Origin: Dyadobacter sp. 3J3
GTDB taxonomy: Bacteria > Bacteroidota > Bacteroidia > Cytophagales > Spirosomataceae
DNA length: 64,000 nucleotides
NCBI RefSeq assembly: GCF_009801115.1
Contig: NZ_VTOL01000003.1
Location: 532,666-596,665 of the forward strand
Reading direction: 5' to 3'
The notes below the pieces were generated by a model, which was not told the origin of the DNA, made no database searches, and was given only the letters and a program-made list of their open reading frames with translations. This document shows positions 1-9,500 of this stretch, piece by piece (the stretch's first letter is position 1; every line of letters begins with the position of its first letter). The position numbers and the translations under genes were made by a program.

Positions 1-2399
1 AACTGCTCCATTCTTCGAAGCCGGGGAATCACGAATCTATTGTTCGGCTTATCATCAATGAAATAATTTCGCTTCCCAGGCATTTTTTATTGGCTTTGGA
101 TGATTTCCACCTTATAAATAACCGCGAAGTATTAGACTTGTTTGCCTATTTCATTGAACATATACCTATTAACATTCACGTCGCCATCCTCACCCGTGCT
201 GATCCGATTTTACCTCTTGCGAAATTGAGGAGCAGGCACCAGCTGGTGGAATTAAGGTCGGCCGATCTGAGTTTTTCCGGTAACGAAATACAATTTCTGT
301 TCAACAAAAAACTTAAATTAAATCTGAGTCCTTCGGATGTTGAATCACTTGTTTTTAAAACCGAAGGCTGGATTGCCGGTTTGCAACTCATTGCCATTTC
401 CCTTCGCGACCGGGAAGATGCGGCTACATTTATTCAGGAATTCAAAGGTGATAACCGGTATATCATGGATTACCTGATTGAGGAAGTTCTGAAAATACAA
501 ACGCCTGAAATCAGGGAATTTTTAATACAAACATCTCTGCTGGAGCAACTGTCGGGTCCGCTTTGCAACGCCATTCTGGACCGCTCGGACAGTCAATCGG
601 TGCTGGAAATGCTTGAAAATAACAACATGTTTATTGTTTCCCTGGATTCGGACAGAAAATGGTACAGATACCATCACCTTTTTTCAGACCTGCTCAAACA
701 ACGCTTGTTTTTGCAGGGGAAGCCTCTTATTCAATCGATTCATAATAAAGCAGGCGAATGGTTTGAGCAGAATAAAATGCTCCCGCTGGCCATTGAACAT
801 GTGCTTAAGACGCAGAATTTTGACAAAGCTATTCAGTTGTTGACAGAAATAACGGAGCAGATGTGGGAGAATGGTCAGCACTCTTCAATCATAAAATATG
901 GGGATCTTTTGCCTGAAGATATTGTAAAACTATATCCTGAATTTTCCTTATTCTACGCGTGGGTACTGGTAACGGCGGGTCAAATTCAAAAAGCTGGTCC
1001 TATTTTGGCCTGTGCCGAAAAACTGACCAGACTACGCATTGAAGAAAATAAAACAAATCCTGAGATACTGCATTACCATAAGAAATTATTAGGCAAAATA
1101 GCTGTTGCCATTGCCTACCAGCAATCGTTTTTGGGCAACCCAGAGATCATTTTGGAATATTGCAGGATTGCAATGGAAAGCCTATCCGAGAACGATCCTC
1201 TATGGTTTAGCTGGGGCTGGTATGTGGTGGGTAAGGCGGAACTAGCTAACTCACAACTATTTGAAAGCACGGAAGCTTTTAAGAAGGCATTGGTATTTGG
1301 AAAAAAGTCTGGTAACATTTATCTCATGACCAGCATTGCGATCAACCTCGGTTTCAATGAAGGCCGGTTGGGCCATTATAAAATTTCATACCAAAGGAGC
1401 GCCGATCTTTTGCAGTTTTTGAAAGATAGCGGCTACGGTAATCTGGTCAAGACAGACTGGACTTTTGCCGTTCTATATGCGAACATGGCCGCTATCCAAT
1501 ACTTTTGGGCCGATCTGGAAGGGGCTTCTGAAAACATCAAAACCGCTTATAATCTGTGCATTAAAGAAGCGGATATCACTTCCAAAGTATTAGCTCTGGT
1601 GGTTTCCTCGGTAGTATTGCATGGGCAGGGAGATATTATTGGTGCAGAAATCAAGGTGAAGGAATTGGAAGCAATTATGCAAAAAAATAAGGTTAACCCA
1701 TTTCAGGAATCGATGTATATAGGCTGGAAAGCTATTTTCCTGATTTTTCGAAACGAGCTTGACAAAGCGCGTGCTTTTTTAGAGGCGCACGGAATAGAGC
1801 CTGACAAAGTGGTTTCCTACGTCGAAGAGTACCGTTATTTTGCGTTTGCAATCCTGCTTATCGCGGAAAAGAAAATAGATGAAGCATTTCTGCTGGTTAC
1901 GCAATTGTATGAAATGGCTATTGCGCAAAACCGGATCGAGCGCATGATTGAAATCAAAATTCTACTCGCTGTGATTTTTCAAGCCACTGGCGAAAAAGAA
2001 AAAGCAATTTCGAGCCTGACCGAATCTTTAAATTTTGCTGCCCCGGCCGACATATTAATGTCTCATTTGAATTTCCTTGACCACATTAATCCCTTATTGC
2101 AGGAAGTATTCAAAAATCAGGCACGAGGAGAAACAAAGATCTCCAACGCATTTATCAATAAACTTAAAACTGCAATTGAAAAAAGGAAAACGGCTCCTTC
2201 CAATCATTTCAACCTTACCACACGTGACCTGGAAGCACTCCAGTTGATGGCGGTGAATCTTTCGAACCAGGAAATCGCCGACAAGCTGTTCATTTCTTTG
2301 AACACAGTGAAGACCCGGTTGAAAAATCTGTACGTAAAATTGGAGGTCGACAGCCGCAACAAAGCAGTCGATAAAGCTAAGGAAATGCGACTGATCTGA
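1..2399 (+). CDS. LuxR-family (MalT-type) transcriptional regulator, 5' truncated
   Basis: The frame is open to the left window edge, so the N terminus, including the Walker A region, is missing. The first visible conserved part is LALDDFH (near base 90), a Walker B-type motif of the STAND/MalT ATPase module. A long helical TPR-like region follows. The last ~65 residues form a LuxR/GerE helix-turn-helix (LTTRDLEALQLMA, then NQEIADKLFISLNTVKTRL). This is the layout of MalT-like activators, in which ligand and ATP binding drive oligomerisation and DNA binding. An in-frame TTG at base 90 is only an apparent start. A good terminator follows. The ligand is unknown; the TonB receptor and barrel downstream are possible targets by position only. 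Confidence 0.9.
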   Translation, partial: LLHSSKPGNHESIVRLIINEIISLPRHFLLALDDFHLINNREVLDLFAYFIEHIPINIHVAILTRADPILPLAKLRSRHQLVELRSADLSFSGNEIQFLFNKKLKLNLSPSDVESLVFKTEGWIAGLQLIAISLRDREDAATFIQEFKGDNRYIMDYLIEEVLKIQTPEIREFLIQTSLLEQLSGPLCNAILDRSDSQSVLEMLENNNMFIVSLDSDRKWYRYHHLFSDLLKQRLFLQGKPLIQSIHNKAGEWFEQNKMLPLAIEHVLKTQNFDKAIQLLTEITEQMWENGQHSSIIKYGDLLPEDIVKLYPEFSLFYAWVLVTAGQIQKAGPILACAEKLTRLRIEENKTNPEILHYHKKLLGKIAVAIAYQQSFLGNPEIILEYCRIAMESLSENDPLWFSWGWYVVGKAELANSQLFESTEAFKKALVFGKKSGNIYLMTSIAINLGFNEGRLGHYKISYQRSADLLQFLKDSGYGNLVKTDWTFAVLYANMAAIQYFWADLEGASENIKTAYNLCIKEADITSKVLALVVSSVVLHGQGDIIGAEIKVKELEAIMQKNKVNPFQESMYIGWKAIFLIFRNELDKARAFLEAHGIEPDKVVSYVEEYRYFAFAILLIAEKKIDEAFLLVTQLYEMAIAQNRIERMIEIKILLAVIFQATGEKEKAISSLTESLNFAAPADILMSHLNFLDHINPLLQEVFKNQARGETKISNAFINKLKTAIEKRKTAPSNHFNLTTRDLEALQLMAVNLSNQEIADKLFISLNTVKTRLKNLYVKLEVDSRNKAVDKAKEMRLI

Positions 2400-2436
2400 G
2401 CAAAACCAGTCACAAATCCCGCCGAAATTCACCCTA

Positions 2437-2463
2437 AAAACCACCCGCCCGGGTGGTTTTTTT
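2437..2463 (+). terminator. Rho-independent terminator after the LuxR regulator
   Basis: A perfect 10-bp stem, AAAACCACCC with GGGTGGTTTT, encloses a GCCC loop and runs into a T tract. It lies 38 bp after the regulator's stop codon. Confidence 0.85.
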
Positions 2464-2508
2464 GTTTTGGGGCTCTCCTAATTTTGATCCTGTCAAAAAG
2501 GAACAAAT

Positions 2509-2715
2509 ATGAAAGGCTTTGCTGAAATAATAATACAACAACAGCTTGATCTTCAATGGGAAGACCGCTTTGAGGGTATGACCATCTGTTACCGGGATAA
2601 TCACACCATTTTACAGGGAACGCTCAAAGACCAGGCACATTTGCACGGCATTCTCAACGTCATCCGGGACTTAAATCTTAAACTCATTTCGGTCAATCTT
2701 CGGGAACCTGGCTAG
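2509..2715 (+). CDS. Small conserved protein of unknown function (68 aa)
   Basis: A short soluble ORF with an ATG start, 8 bp after an AT-rich leader and downstream of a terminator. The C-terminal half (DQAHLHGILNVIRDLNLKL, then ISVN) resembles a small protein type that I recall from many bacteria, often annotated only as hypothetical. It has no signal peptide, membrane segment or cysteine. It sits between a LuxR-type regulator and a TonB receptor and may be cotranscribed with the latter. I do not know its function. Confidence 0.6.
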   Translation: MKGFAEIIIQQQLDLQWEDRFEGMTICYRDNHTILQGTLKDQAHLHGILNVIRDLNLKLISVNLREPG

Positions 2716-2769
2716 CGATTCCTTGGCCATTTTAACTGGTAAATTTCTTCAATTCAAATCCTCAAAATC

Positions 2770-5205
2770 ATGAAATACTTTTTCTTAACACTATTCCTAC
2801 TTTCCTATTATCTCAGCCCGGTTTTTGGGCAACAGCTGTCCCAAACGGTAAGAGGAACTTTAACCGACGCAGACAGCCAGATGCCGCTTATCGGCGCAAC
2901 GGTATTTGTATTGGGGTCCAATCCTGCGATTGCTACTTTTACCGATGTGGATGGTAAATTCAGACTGAGCAACATTCCAATCGGGCGCATTACGCTGCAA
3001 TTGTCTTATCTGGGTTACGAACGGAAAGCCATTCCTGATGTGGTCGTAAATTCGGGCAAGGAAGCCGTTTTGACTCTGAGTTTGCAGGAATCGGCAATAA
3101 AGCTGACGGAAGTATTGGTAACAGCCAACCAGGTGAAGGGCCAGGTGCAAAATGATATGGCGCTGGTAAGTGCCCGCTCCATTTCACCGGAAGAAACCAG
3201 CCGCTATGCCGGAGGATTCAACGATCCATCCGCAATTGTATCAAATTTCGCAGGTGTTGCCAATAATCCAAATGGTAACAATGATATTATCGTCAGGGGC
3301 AACTCTCCAAAATATGTCCAGTGGCGGTTGGAAGGTACGCAGATCACTAATCCAAACCATTTTGCAGATCAGGGAGCGATCGGCGGAGGGTTAAGCACAT
3401 TGAATAACAATATTCTGGCTACCTCCGACTTTTACACCGGTGCATTTTCAGCTGAATACGGGGATGTTTTGTCGGGTGTTTACGATGTTAAACTGAGGGC
3501 CGGAAATAACGAAAAGCTTGAATCTGTTGTGGGTGTAGGTATCCTGGGTACCGAAGCTACTGTTGAAGGACCATTCAAAAAAGGCTATGGAGGCTCTTTC
3601 CTGGTCAATTATAGGTATTCTACAATTTCCTTATTAACTGACCTGGGTTTAACGAAAGTAAAAGGCAACCCCAATTTTCAAGATGCAGCTTTTAAGATTG
3701 TGCTGCCAACTAAAAAAGCGGGCTCTTTTTCTCTTTTTGGATTGGGAGGAGCCAGCAACGCATTTTTAAAAGAGGTAAAACCCGAAGTTGCGGAAACGCC
3801 CGGCGACCGCTCAATGCTACCAGGAATCCGGGAAGATCTTGAAAAAGGATCGTTCCTCTTGAACCTGGGCATGAACCATACGCTTCCGCTTGGCCCAAAT
3901 AACTATCTGCATACCTCTATTTCTCATTCCCGGGAAGGCATAAAAGATCAGGTTTTCGAGTCCAATATACTGAAACAATATGATGCTACAGGGGAAATTC
4001 ACCAAGATTCTGTGCTAAGTACGGCGGTCAATTACAAAAGCCATTTGTTTAAATCCACCTACCGCGGTGCTTTCACTTACCACCATAAACTGGACGCCCG
4101 AAACAAAATCCAGATTGGCACCCAATACGCCCTGGTCGATTATAATTATCGTCAAAGTCAGTTAAATGCAGATTTTACCAGCCGGGTAGACTTACTGGAT
4201 TTTCGGAAAATGATGGGTACCATCCGGAATTATGTCAGCTGGAAACACCGCTTCAATGAAGCGATTACGCTCGTGACCGGATTGCAAAACATGAACGTGC
4301 TGTATAATAAGAAGAGTACCATTGAACCTAGGATTTCTCTGAACTGGCAGGTCAACGCCACCAATTCATTTCAGGCTGGATATGGCAAACACAGCACGAT
4401 GGAAAGCGCCCACAATTATTTTGCAAAAGTGACAGCCGCAGACGGAACGGTAAGCGAGCCAAATCATAATCTGGGATTGCTGAAAGCCCATCATTTTGTG
4501 CTCGGTTATCAAAAGCGGTTTTCGCAAAATCTGACTGCCAGGGTGGAAACCTACTATCAGAACCTCTACAATTTGCCTGTCGAGAACAAATTGAACAGCA
4601 CTTTTGCCACGATCAATGAAGGTCCGGATTTCAACTATGTCGCATTGGTAAACAAAGGGACCGGCAAGAACTTCGGGGTGGAGCTGACTTTGGAAAGGTT
4701 TTCCAAGAACAACTTTTATTATCTGATAAATACGTCGCTATATAGTTCCACCTTCAAGACATTGGAAGGAAAACAACGTAATACGCCGTACAATGGGCAT
4801 TATTTGGTGAATATATTATTCGGAAAAGAATTTGTAAAACTGGGCCGGAACAAAAATCAAACGCTGGGATTGAATTCAAAATTATTCCTGAGCGGTGCCA
4901 AAAACATCATTCCACTTTTACGAGATGAAAATGGAAAGCTGGCAGTTGACCCGGCCAGAAATCAATTCTGGGATACTTCAAAGGCATACGAAACCTCTCT
5001 GGGGGCGCTCTCCAAACTGGTCCTTTCGGTCAATTACAAATGGGACAAGGCCAGGGCTACGCACGAGCTATTCCTGAACCTTGACAATGTCTCGAACGCC
5101 CAGGGAAAAATTACTGAATACTATGATCCTAGCAAGCCGGGGTCGATTGGTCATACAACACAACGAGGCCTGGTACCCAATCTGATGTACCGTTTATACT
5201 TCTAA
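2770..5205 (+). CDS. TonB-dependent receptor with carboxypeptidase-regulatory-like N-terminal domain
   Basis: 811 aa, an outer-membrane importer energised by TonB. Residues 1-21 are a signal peptide ending in VFG-Q. Residues ~27-112 form a CarboxypepD_reg-like (CarbopepD_reg_2) beta-sandwich (GTLTDADSQMPLIGATVFV, then DGKFRLSNIP). A plug domain follows at about 130-250 (GNNDIIVRGNSPKYVQWRLE, then DVLSGVYDVKLRAGN), and the rest is barrel, ending in the aromatic C terminus YRLYF typical of BAM substrates. It is not SusC-like in length (about 1000 aa) and has no SusD neighbour, so the substrate cannot be predicted. The barrel gene that starts 29 bp downstream is probably in the same operon. Confidence 0.93.
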   Translation: MKYFFLTLFLLSYYLSPVFGQQLSQTVRGTLTDADSQMPLIGATVFVLGSNPAIATFTDVDGKFRLSNIPIGRITLQLSYLGYERKAIPDVVVNSGKEAVLTLSLQESAIKLTEVLVTANQVKGQVQNDMALVSARSISPEETSRYAGGFNDPSAIVSNFAGVANNPNGNNDIIVRGNSPKYVQWRLEGTQITNPNHFADQGAIGGGLSTLNNNILATSDFYTGAFSAEYGDVLSGVYDVKLRAGNNEKLESVVGVGILGTEATVEGPFKKGYGGSFLVNYRYSTISLLTDLGLTKVKGNPNFQDAAFKIVLPTKKAGSFSLFGLGGASNAFLKEVKPEVAETPGDRSMLPGIREDLEKGSFLLNLGMNHTLPLGPNNYLHTSISHSREGIKDQVFESNILKQYDATGEIHQDSVLSTAVNYKSHLFKSTYRGAFTYHHKLDARNKIQIGTQYALVDYNYRQSQLNADFTSRVDLLDFRKMMGTIRNYVSWKHRFNEAITLVTGLQNMNVLYNKKSTIEPRISLNWQVNATNSFQAGYGKHSTMESAHNYFAKVTAADGTVSEPNHNLGLLKAHHFVLGYQKRFSQNLTARVETYYQNLYNLPVENKLNSTFATINEGPDFNYVALVNKGTGKNFGVELTLERFSKNNFYYLINTSLYSSTFKTLEGKQRNTPYNGHYLVNILFGKEFVKLGRNKNQTLGLNSKLFLSGAKNIIPLLRDENGKLAVDPARNQFWDTSKAYETSLGALSKLVLSVNYKWDKARATHELFLNLDNVSNAQGKITEYYDPSKPGSIGHTTQRGLVPNLMYRLYF

Positions 5206-5233
5206 TCTCACCCATATCTAAAACACAAAACTT

Positions 5234-5917
5234 ATGAAACCTCTAACAAATACAGTCAAAAATCTGATTTTAAGCACATTGATCTCGTTGTCTATATCTG
5301 GCAGAACCTTTTCACAAACCACACGTTTTACCCTGTTGATAAACAATGTAAATGCAAATTTTAATTATGGAAAGTCAAACAGTACGCTGCACCCGTACAA
5401 AAAGAATTTTAAAGGATTGCAGCTAGGAGCGTCCTTTCAGGCGGGCATCACACCACATTTCTCCGTTTTAACAGAGCTTTATTTTGTAACAAAAGGCGGC
5501 TCGCTAAAAGAAAACAATCCGGTCACCTTCGATAAAACCAAACTTCGATTGAACACGCTGGAATTGCCAACACTTGCCCGAGTTCATTTCGGAAGGATAT
5601 ACATCAATTCCGGACCTTATGTTGCATACAATTTATCCGGTCGTTTAAAAATCGATGGCTCCCCAAACTCATCGGAAAAGGCAAAGTCAATTTCATTCCA
5701 AAACACTCCTGATGGGTTTAGGCGTTGGGACTTCGGTGTGCAGGCGGGAGCAGGCTATATTTTCCCTTTCAAAAAAGCGAGTATCGTTCTGGATGTACGG
5801 TATGGTCATGGACTAACCAATATATCACGCGGCATTGAACGCTATAACCGGGTTTTGAATATCAGTGTTCTTGTCTCCAAACCATGGAAAAAAAATCCGT
5901 TTAGTAAGCAAGGTTAA
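5234..5917 (+). CDS. PorT-family outer-membrane beta-barrel protein
   Basis: 227 aa with an N-terminal signal sequence cleaved near TFS-Q (residues ~1-28). Short amphipathic strands alternate with glycine-rich turns (LQLGASFQAGITPHFSVLTE, WDFGVQAGAGYIFPF). This is the pattern of the Bacteroidota outer-membrane beta-barrel family (PF13568-like). It begins 29 bp after the TonB receptor and probably shares its transcript. Its role is unknown; such proteins are commonly small barrels of 8-10 strands. Confidence 0.8.
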   Translation: MKPLTNTVKNLILSTLISLSISGRTFSQTTRFTLLINNVNANFNYGKSNSTLHPYKKNFKGLQLGASFQAGITPHFSVLTELYFVTKGGSLKENNPVTFDKTKLRLNTLELPTLARVHFGRIYINSGPYVAYNLSGRLKIDGSPNSSEKAKSISFQNTPDGFRRWDFGVQAGAGYIFPFKKASIVLDVRYGHGLTNISRGIERYNRVLNISVLVSKPWKKNPFSKQG

Positions 5918-6206
5918 TTTTGGTGAGGCCAATTATTATAACCATACAAACAGATTTTAAAAGTAAAATGGAAAAGAAAAATATATAACTGAAACTATTC
6001 AGCAACTCATTTGCAAAAATAATTTTAGGGGTTACTGAATGCTTGGGGGGGGCGTTATAATCGGACAGGAAACCGCTGGAAAATTACTCGCTTTAAGCAT
6101 GATAAGTTAATCATGCCTTACAGGAAAAAATAGTTGCCTGCGGGAAAACAAGACCAGACCCAAAAGCAAATATTTCACCACAATCAAAAAAATGGCTCAA
6201 TAGGAT

Positions 6207-7085
6207 TTATTTGAAATTTTTTCTAAACAAATCAGGAGAATGCCCTGTATGCTTTTTAAAGAACCGGATGAAATAGGAAATATCATCGTAACCTAAATGC
6301 CAGGCAATATCCTTGATTTGGTTGGGTGTGGCCAGCAAATATCTTTTCGCTTCTAAAATAATTTGCTCATTAATTAAATCCCCTGTCGTCTTGCCAACCG
6401 ACGCCTTGGTGATTGCATTCAGTTGATAGATGGACAGGTTTAACAATTTAGCATATTGCGAAACTTTTTTGGTCTCAGTAATATTTGCTTCCAATAAAAC
6501 CAGTAGTTCCTCATAACATTCCTGTGTGTACGTCGATACCACCGATGAGACTTGCAAGGCGTTTTGGCTCTGCCTTACAAACTCAATAAAGAAAAGATCC
6601 ATATTTGCTTTTATCGCCTGGGAATACCCTTCCTGCATTAAATTGTATTCGGTGAAACTGTTTGAAATATAAATAAGCAGTTTTTTAAAACGGTTTTCTT
6701 CCACTTCGCAATAGTTATTGGCGATTGCTTTCTTCCACCGCTGTTCTCCTATTGTGTTTTTTGGCTGGTAAAAGGAAATATCAAATTCAATAAGATAACC
6801 CGTAGAATCTGCTGTCAATTTGAGTTGATGAACTTGACCGGGTCGAAGAATAAACATTGCATTATCGTGAATTTCGTAATGCACAAAATCAATTTCATGA
6901 ACACCCTGACCCTTTTCAATTGCCAGAATAAAGTAAAAGTTATGTTTGTGAAGATCGTGCACCAAATCATTTCCCATTAGGACTTCACTTATTTTTCTGA
7001 TGCTAAACAAACCTGCATTGCTTTCCTGTCCGTGGGTGCCGGTAATATGCCTGATCGGAATGACCTTCATTGTTTTCTTTGACAT
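6207..7085 (-). CDS. AraC-family transcriptional regulator
   Basis: 292 aa. The N-terminal half is a cupin-like ligand-binding domain (VHDLHKHNFYFILAIEKGQG, then RPGQVHQL). The C-terminal ~95 residues form the double helix-turn-helix of AraC/XylS activators (VSQYAKLLNLSIYQLNAIT, then IKDIAWHLGYDDISYFIRFF). It is transcribed divergently from the redox genes that begin at 7263, so it is the obvious candidate regulator of that group. The 177-bp divergent intergenic region would contain its operator. The ligand is unknown. Confidence 0.92.
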   Translation of the reverse strand: MSKKTMKVIPIRHITGTHGQESNAGLFSIRKISEVLMGNDLVHDLHKHNFYFILAIEKGQGVHEIDFVHYEIHDNAMFILRPGQVHQLKLTADSTGYLIEFDISFYQPKNTIGEQRWKKAIANNYCEVEENRFKKLLIYISNSFTEYNLMQEGYSQAIKANMDLFFIEFVRQSQNALQVSSVVSTYTQECYEELLVLLEANITETKKVSQYAKLLNLSIYQLNAITKASVGKTTGDLINEQIILEAKRYLLATPNQIKDIAWHLGYDDISYFIRFFKKHTGHSPDLFRKNFK

Positions 7086-7262
7086 AGCTACTCCTTTCTA
7101 TCCCTACAAAGCTTGCAATTTAGGATTAAAGCTAAGAAAATTACAGCAACATGTGTTTCAAATATATTTTAAGATAATCCTACACAACTCAATTTTTGTC
7201 CTATCCTTCAATCTCTTTCAGAAACTACTTTTGTAACATACAAATCAATCACAAAGTAAAGC

Positions 7263-7493
7263 ATGACAACGAAAATAAAACTAATCGCGTCGTTAAAAAT
7301 CTGGGTGGTGATCTATCCATCAATCACCCTTTTTCTCTATTTTCTGGGTGAGCCGCTATCCGTTTTGCCACTATATCAAAGAACCTTAATATTAACGATT
7401 TCATTGGTACCCTGGATCACATTTGTTGGATTGCCTTTGGTGAATCGTCTAGTCGATTTGACTACGTATAGAGATGAAAACAAAAAAGTATAA
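7263..7493 (+). CDS. Small two-helix membrane protein
   Basis: 76 aa with two hydrophobic segments, about residues 11-30 and 41-62, separated by the short polar stretch LPLYQRT. It starts with ATG and ends 11 bp before the flavoprotein gene, which suggests translational coupling. I do not recognise a named family. Position suggests a membrane partner or co-regulated member of the AraC-controlled redox locus. Confidence 0.7.
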   Translation: MTTKIKLIASLKIWVVIYPSITLFLYFLGEPLSVLPLYQRTLILTISLVPWITFVGLPLVNRLVDLTTYRDENKKV

Positions 7494-7504
7494 CCTTCTA
7501 GAAT

Positions 7505-8416
7505 ATGAAAATCAAAAGTTTTGATGTAATAATTATTGGCGGAAGTTACTCAGGGCTTGCAGCGGGCTTAGCATTGGGTAGAGCACTTAAACATGTTTTA
7601 ATTATTGACAGCGGAGATCCCTGTAATAAACAAACACCCTATTCGCATAACTTTCTTACAAACGATGGGAAGAAGCCAACAGAAATTATAATTATTGGAA
7701 AACGGGAATTACAAATGTATAATACCGTAACACTTCTGAACGGACTGGCTACCAAAGGAATAAAAACTGAATATGGTTTTGAAATCTGCCTGGAATCGGG
7801 CGAAACCTTTAATGCTAAGAAGTTAATTTTTGCCACGGGTATTAAAGATACGATGGCTGATATAGACGGATTTTCTGCCTGTTGGGGAATATCTGTCCTT
7901 CATTGTCCTTATTGTCATGGATACGAGGTGAGAAACGAAAAGACTGGAATTCTAAGTAACGGACAAGCGGCTTTTGATTTATCAGGACTCATATCAAATT
8001 GGACTAATAATTTGACTTTGTTTACAAACGGGCCTGCGATGTTAACCGTCGGACAGCTTCAGCAGCTTGACAAAAGGCAAATAAATATAGTCGAAAAGCA
8101 GATTCAAAATTTGGTTCATATAGATGGGAATCTTCAACATATCATTTTCAAAGACGGCACAAAGTATTCCTTAAAAGCCATTTACTCGCCGGCCCCCTTT
8201 ACACAACATTGCCAGATTCCTGAATCTTTGGGATGTAAATTAACTGACGAAGGATACCTCGAGATCGATTCTTTTCAGCATACAACAATTGAAGGAGTCT
8301 TTGCTTGCGGCGATAATTCAATGCGTACCCGGACCGTCTCAAACGCAGTGGCAATGGGAACAGCAACCGGCATTATAGTTAGTAAGAAAATGATCCTGGA
8401 CGAATTCAATCTTTAA
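7505..8416 (+). CDS. NAD(P)/FAD-dependent oxidoreductase, thioredoxin-reductase-like
   Basis: 303 aa, close to the ~310 aa of low-molecular-weight thioredoxin reductases. The FAD dinucleotide-binding motif GGSYSG is at residues 12-17. A CPYC pair is at 134-137, where TrxB has its redox-active CxxC. The C-terminal flavin motif GVFACGDN is present near 270. The segment usually holding the NADPH fold is weakly conserved (ILSNGQAAFDLSGLI lacks a clean GxGxxA), so the electron donor is uncertain. It probably reduces a dithiol partner other than canonical thioredoxin. It lies between a small membrane protein and a short-chain dehydrogenase, divergent from an AraC regulator. Confidence 0.88.
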   Translation: MKIKSFDVIIIGGSYSGLAAGLALGRALKHVLIIDSGDPCNKQTPYSHNFLTNDGKKPTEIIIIGKRELQMYNTVTLLNGLATKGIKTEYGFEICLESGETFNAKKLIFATGIKDTMADIDGFSACWGISVLHCPYCHGYEVRNEKTGILSNGQAAFDLSGLISNWTNNLTLFTNGPAMLTVGQLQQLDKRQINIVEKQIQNLVHIDGNLQHIIFKDGTKYSLKAIYSPAPFTQHCQIPESLGCKLTDEGYLEIDSFQHTTIEGVFACGDNSMRTRTVSNAVAMGTATGIIVSKKMILDEFNL

Positions 8417-8624
8417 CATCACACCCGATAAACTCTATCACTGCAATGACCATCGAAATCATTGGAATAACCGTATCCTTGATTCGGCGTCTATTGCAGA
8501 CTGTGAACAAACTAATGTTTGAATATCGACTGATTGTCAATCAAGGTAATGTAAATGCTCAAAACAGAAGACATAAACGCTGGACTACGAAAGCAATAAA
8601 AGTTAAACTTATCAAATCAAATTT

Positions 8625-9221
8625 ATGAAAATTATTATCGTTGGTGCCACAGGTACTATGGGAAGGCACTTAGTAACCGCATTTGAAAAAGAACACGAAA
8701 TAGTCAGAGTTGCAGCAAGCGGAGGAGATATCCGGACCGACATCACCTCGTTAGAATCAATTGAAAACCTGTTTGAACAAACTGGATTTTTTGATGCGCT
8801 TATATCGACCGCAGGACCGTCATACGTTGGTCCGTGGAAAAAAATGGCGGATAGGGAATTTAGAAAAGGTATTGAAGGAAAACTGATGGGTCAGGTCAAC
8901 CTGGTACTTGTTGGACAGCACTATATTAAACCAAAAGGCTCATTTACCCTAATTGCCGGAGCGCTAACAAATGATCCGCAATTAAATTTCGCAAATGCCT
9001 CTGCTGCCAACGGTGCAATTGAAGCATTTGTAAGGGCTGCAGCTATTGAGCTGGAAAATGGGATCCGCATAAATGCAGTCAGTCCTAGTGTTATAGAAGA
9101 TTCTCCACAATATTTTCCGTATTTCCCTGGAGAAGTCCCTGTAACTATGAAACAGCTGGAATATGCTTTTCGAAAAAGCATATTTGGTGCCAACACAGGG
9201 CAGGTAATTAGGCCTTATTAG
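8625..9221 (+). CDS. Short-chain dehydrogenase/reductase family protein
   Basis: 198 aa, a compact Rossmann-fold protein. The nucleotide-binding motif GATGTMG lies at residues 7-13. LISTAGPSYVGPW corresponds to the NAG region. The usual YxxxK active site is not evident: the corresponding segment reads FANASAANGAIEAF, so Tyr and Lys are replaced (Ala-Asn-Gly-Ala). INAVSPSVIEDSP matches the conserved N(A/V)xxPG-type loop. This group of short SDRs is widespread, is often annotated only as short-chain dehydrogenase, and its substrate is unknown. It is 208 bp after the flavoprotein gene and probably belongs to the same AraC-linked locus. Confidence 0.85.
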   Translation: MKIIIVGATGTMGRHLVTAFEKEHEIVRVAASGGDIRTDITSLESIENLFEQTGFFDALISTAGPSYVGPWKKMADREFRKGIEGKLMGQVNLVLVGQHYIKPKGSFTLIAGALTNDPQLNFANASAANGAIEAFVRAAAIELENGIRINAVSPSVIEDSPQYFPYFPGEVPVTMKQLEYAFRKSIFGANTGQVIRPY

Positions 9222-9500
9222 ATACTTTTCTATCAAATAAATAAGTTAATCATTATCACATAACAATAGTTAACTTATTGGCAATGAAGTCAATACACGC
9301 TTTACCATTTTAGACAACAGCTGGCAGAAAAATTGTATATATGAAATCTACTTCCAAATTGCAAAGAACCAATATCATAACTCTATTGTAATTTCAATCA
9401 AGGTTCCGAGGAAATTTTCAGTGCGTGATTCGATATTTATCTAGGAATATTTATGTACAACCAATAAGTTTATAACTTCTTTATTTATCAAAACAATTCT

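Noticed and set aside
6045..6052. Run of eight G bases
   Set aside because: An isolated homopolymer in non-coding DNA; it could be a sequencing or slippage site but nothing around it suggests phase variation.
8446..8628. 60-codon plus-strand ORF between the flavoprotein and SDR genes, overlapping the SDR start by ATGA
   Set aside because: Composition is irregular (repeated basic and polar residues with no fold pattern) and nothing about it looks conserved. The ATGA overlap may be chance.
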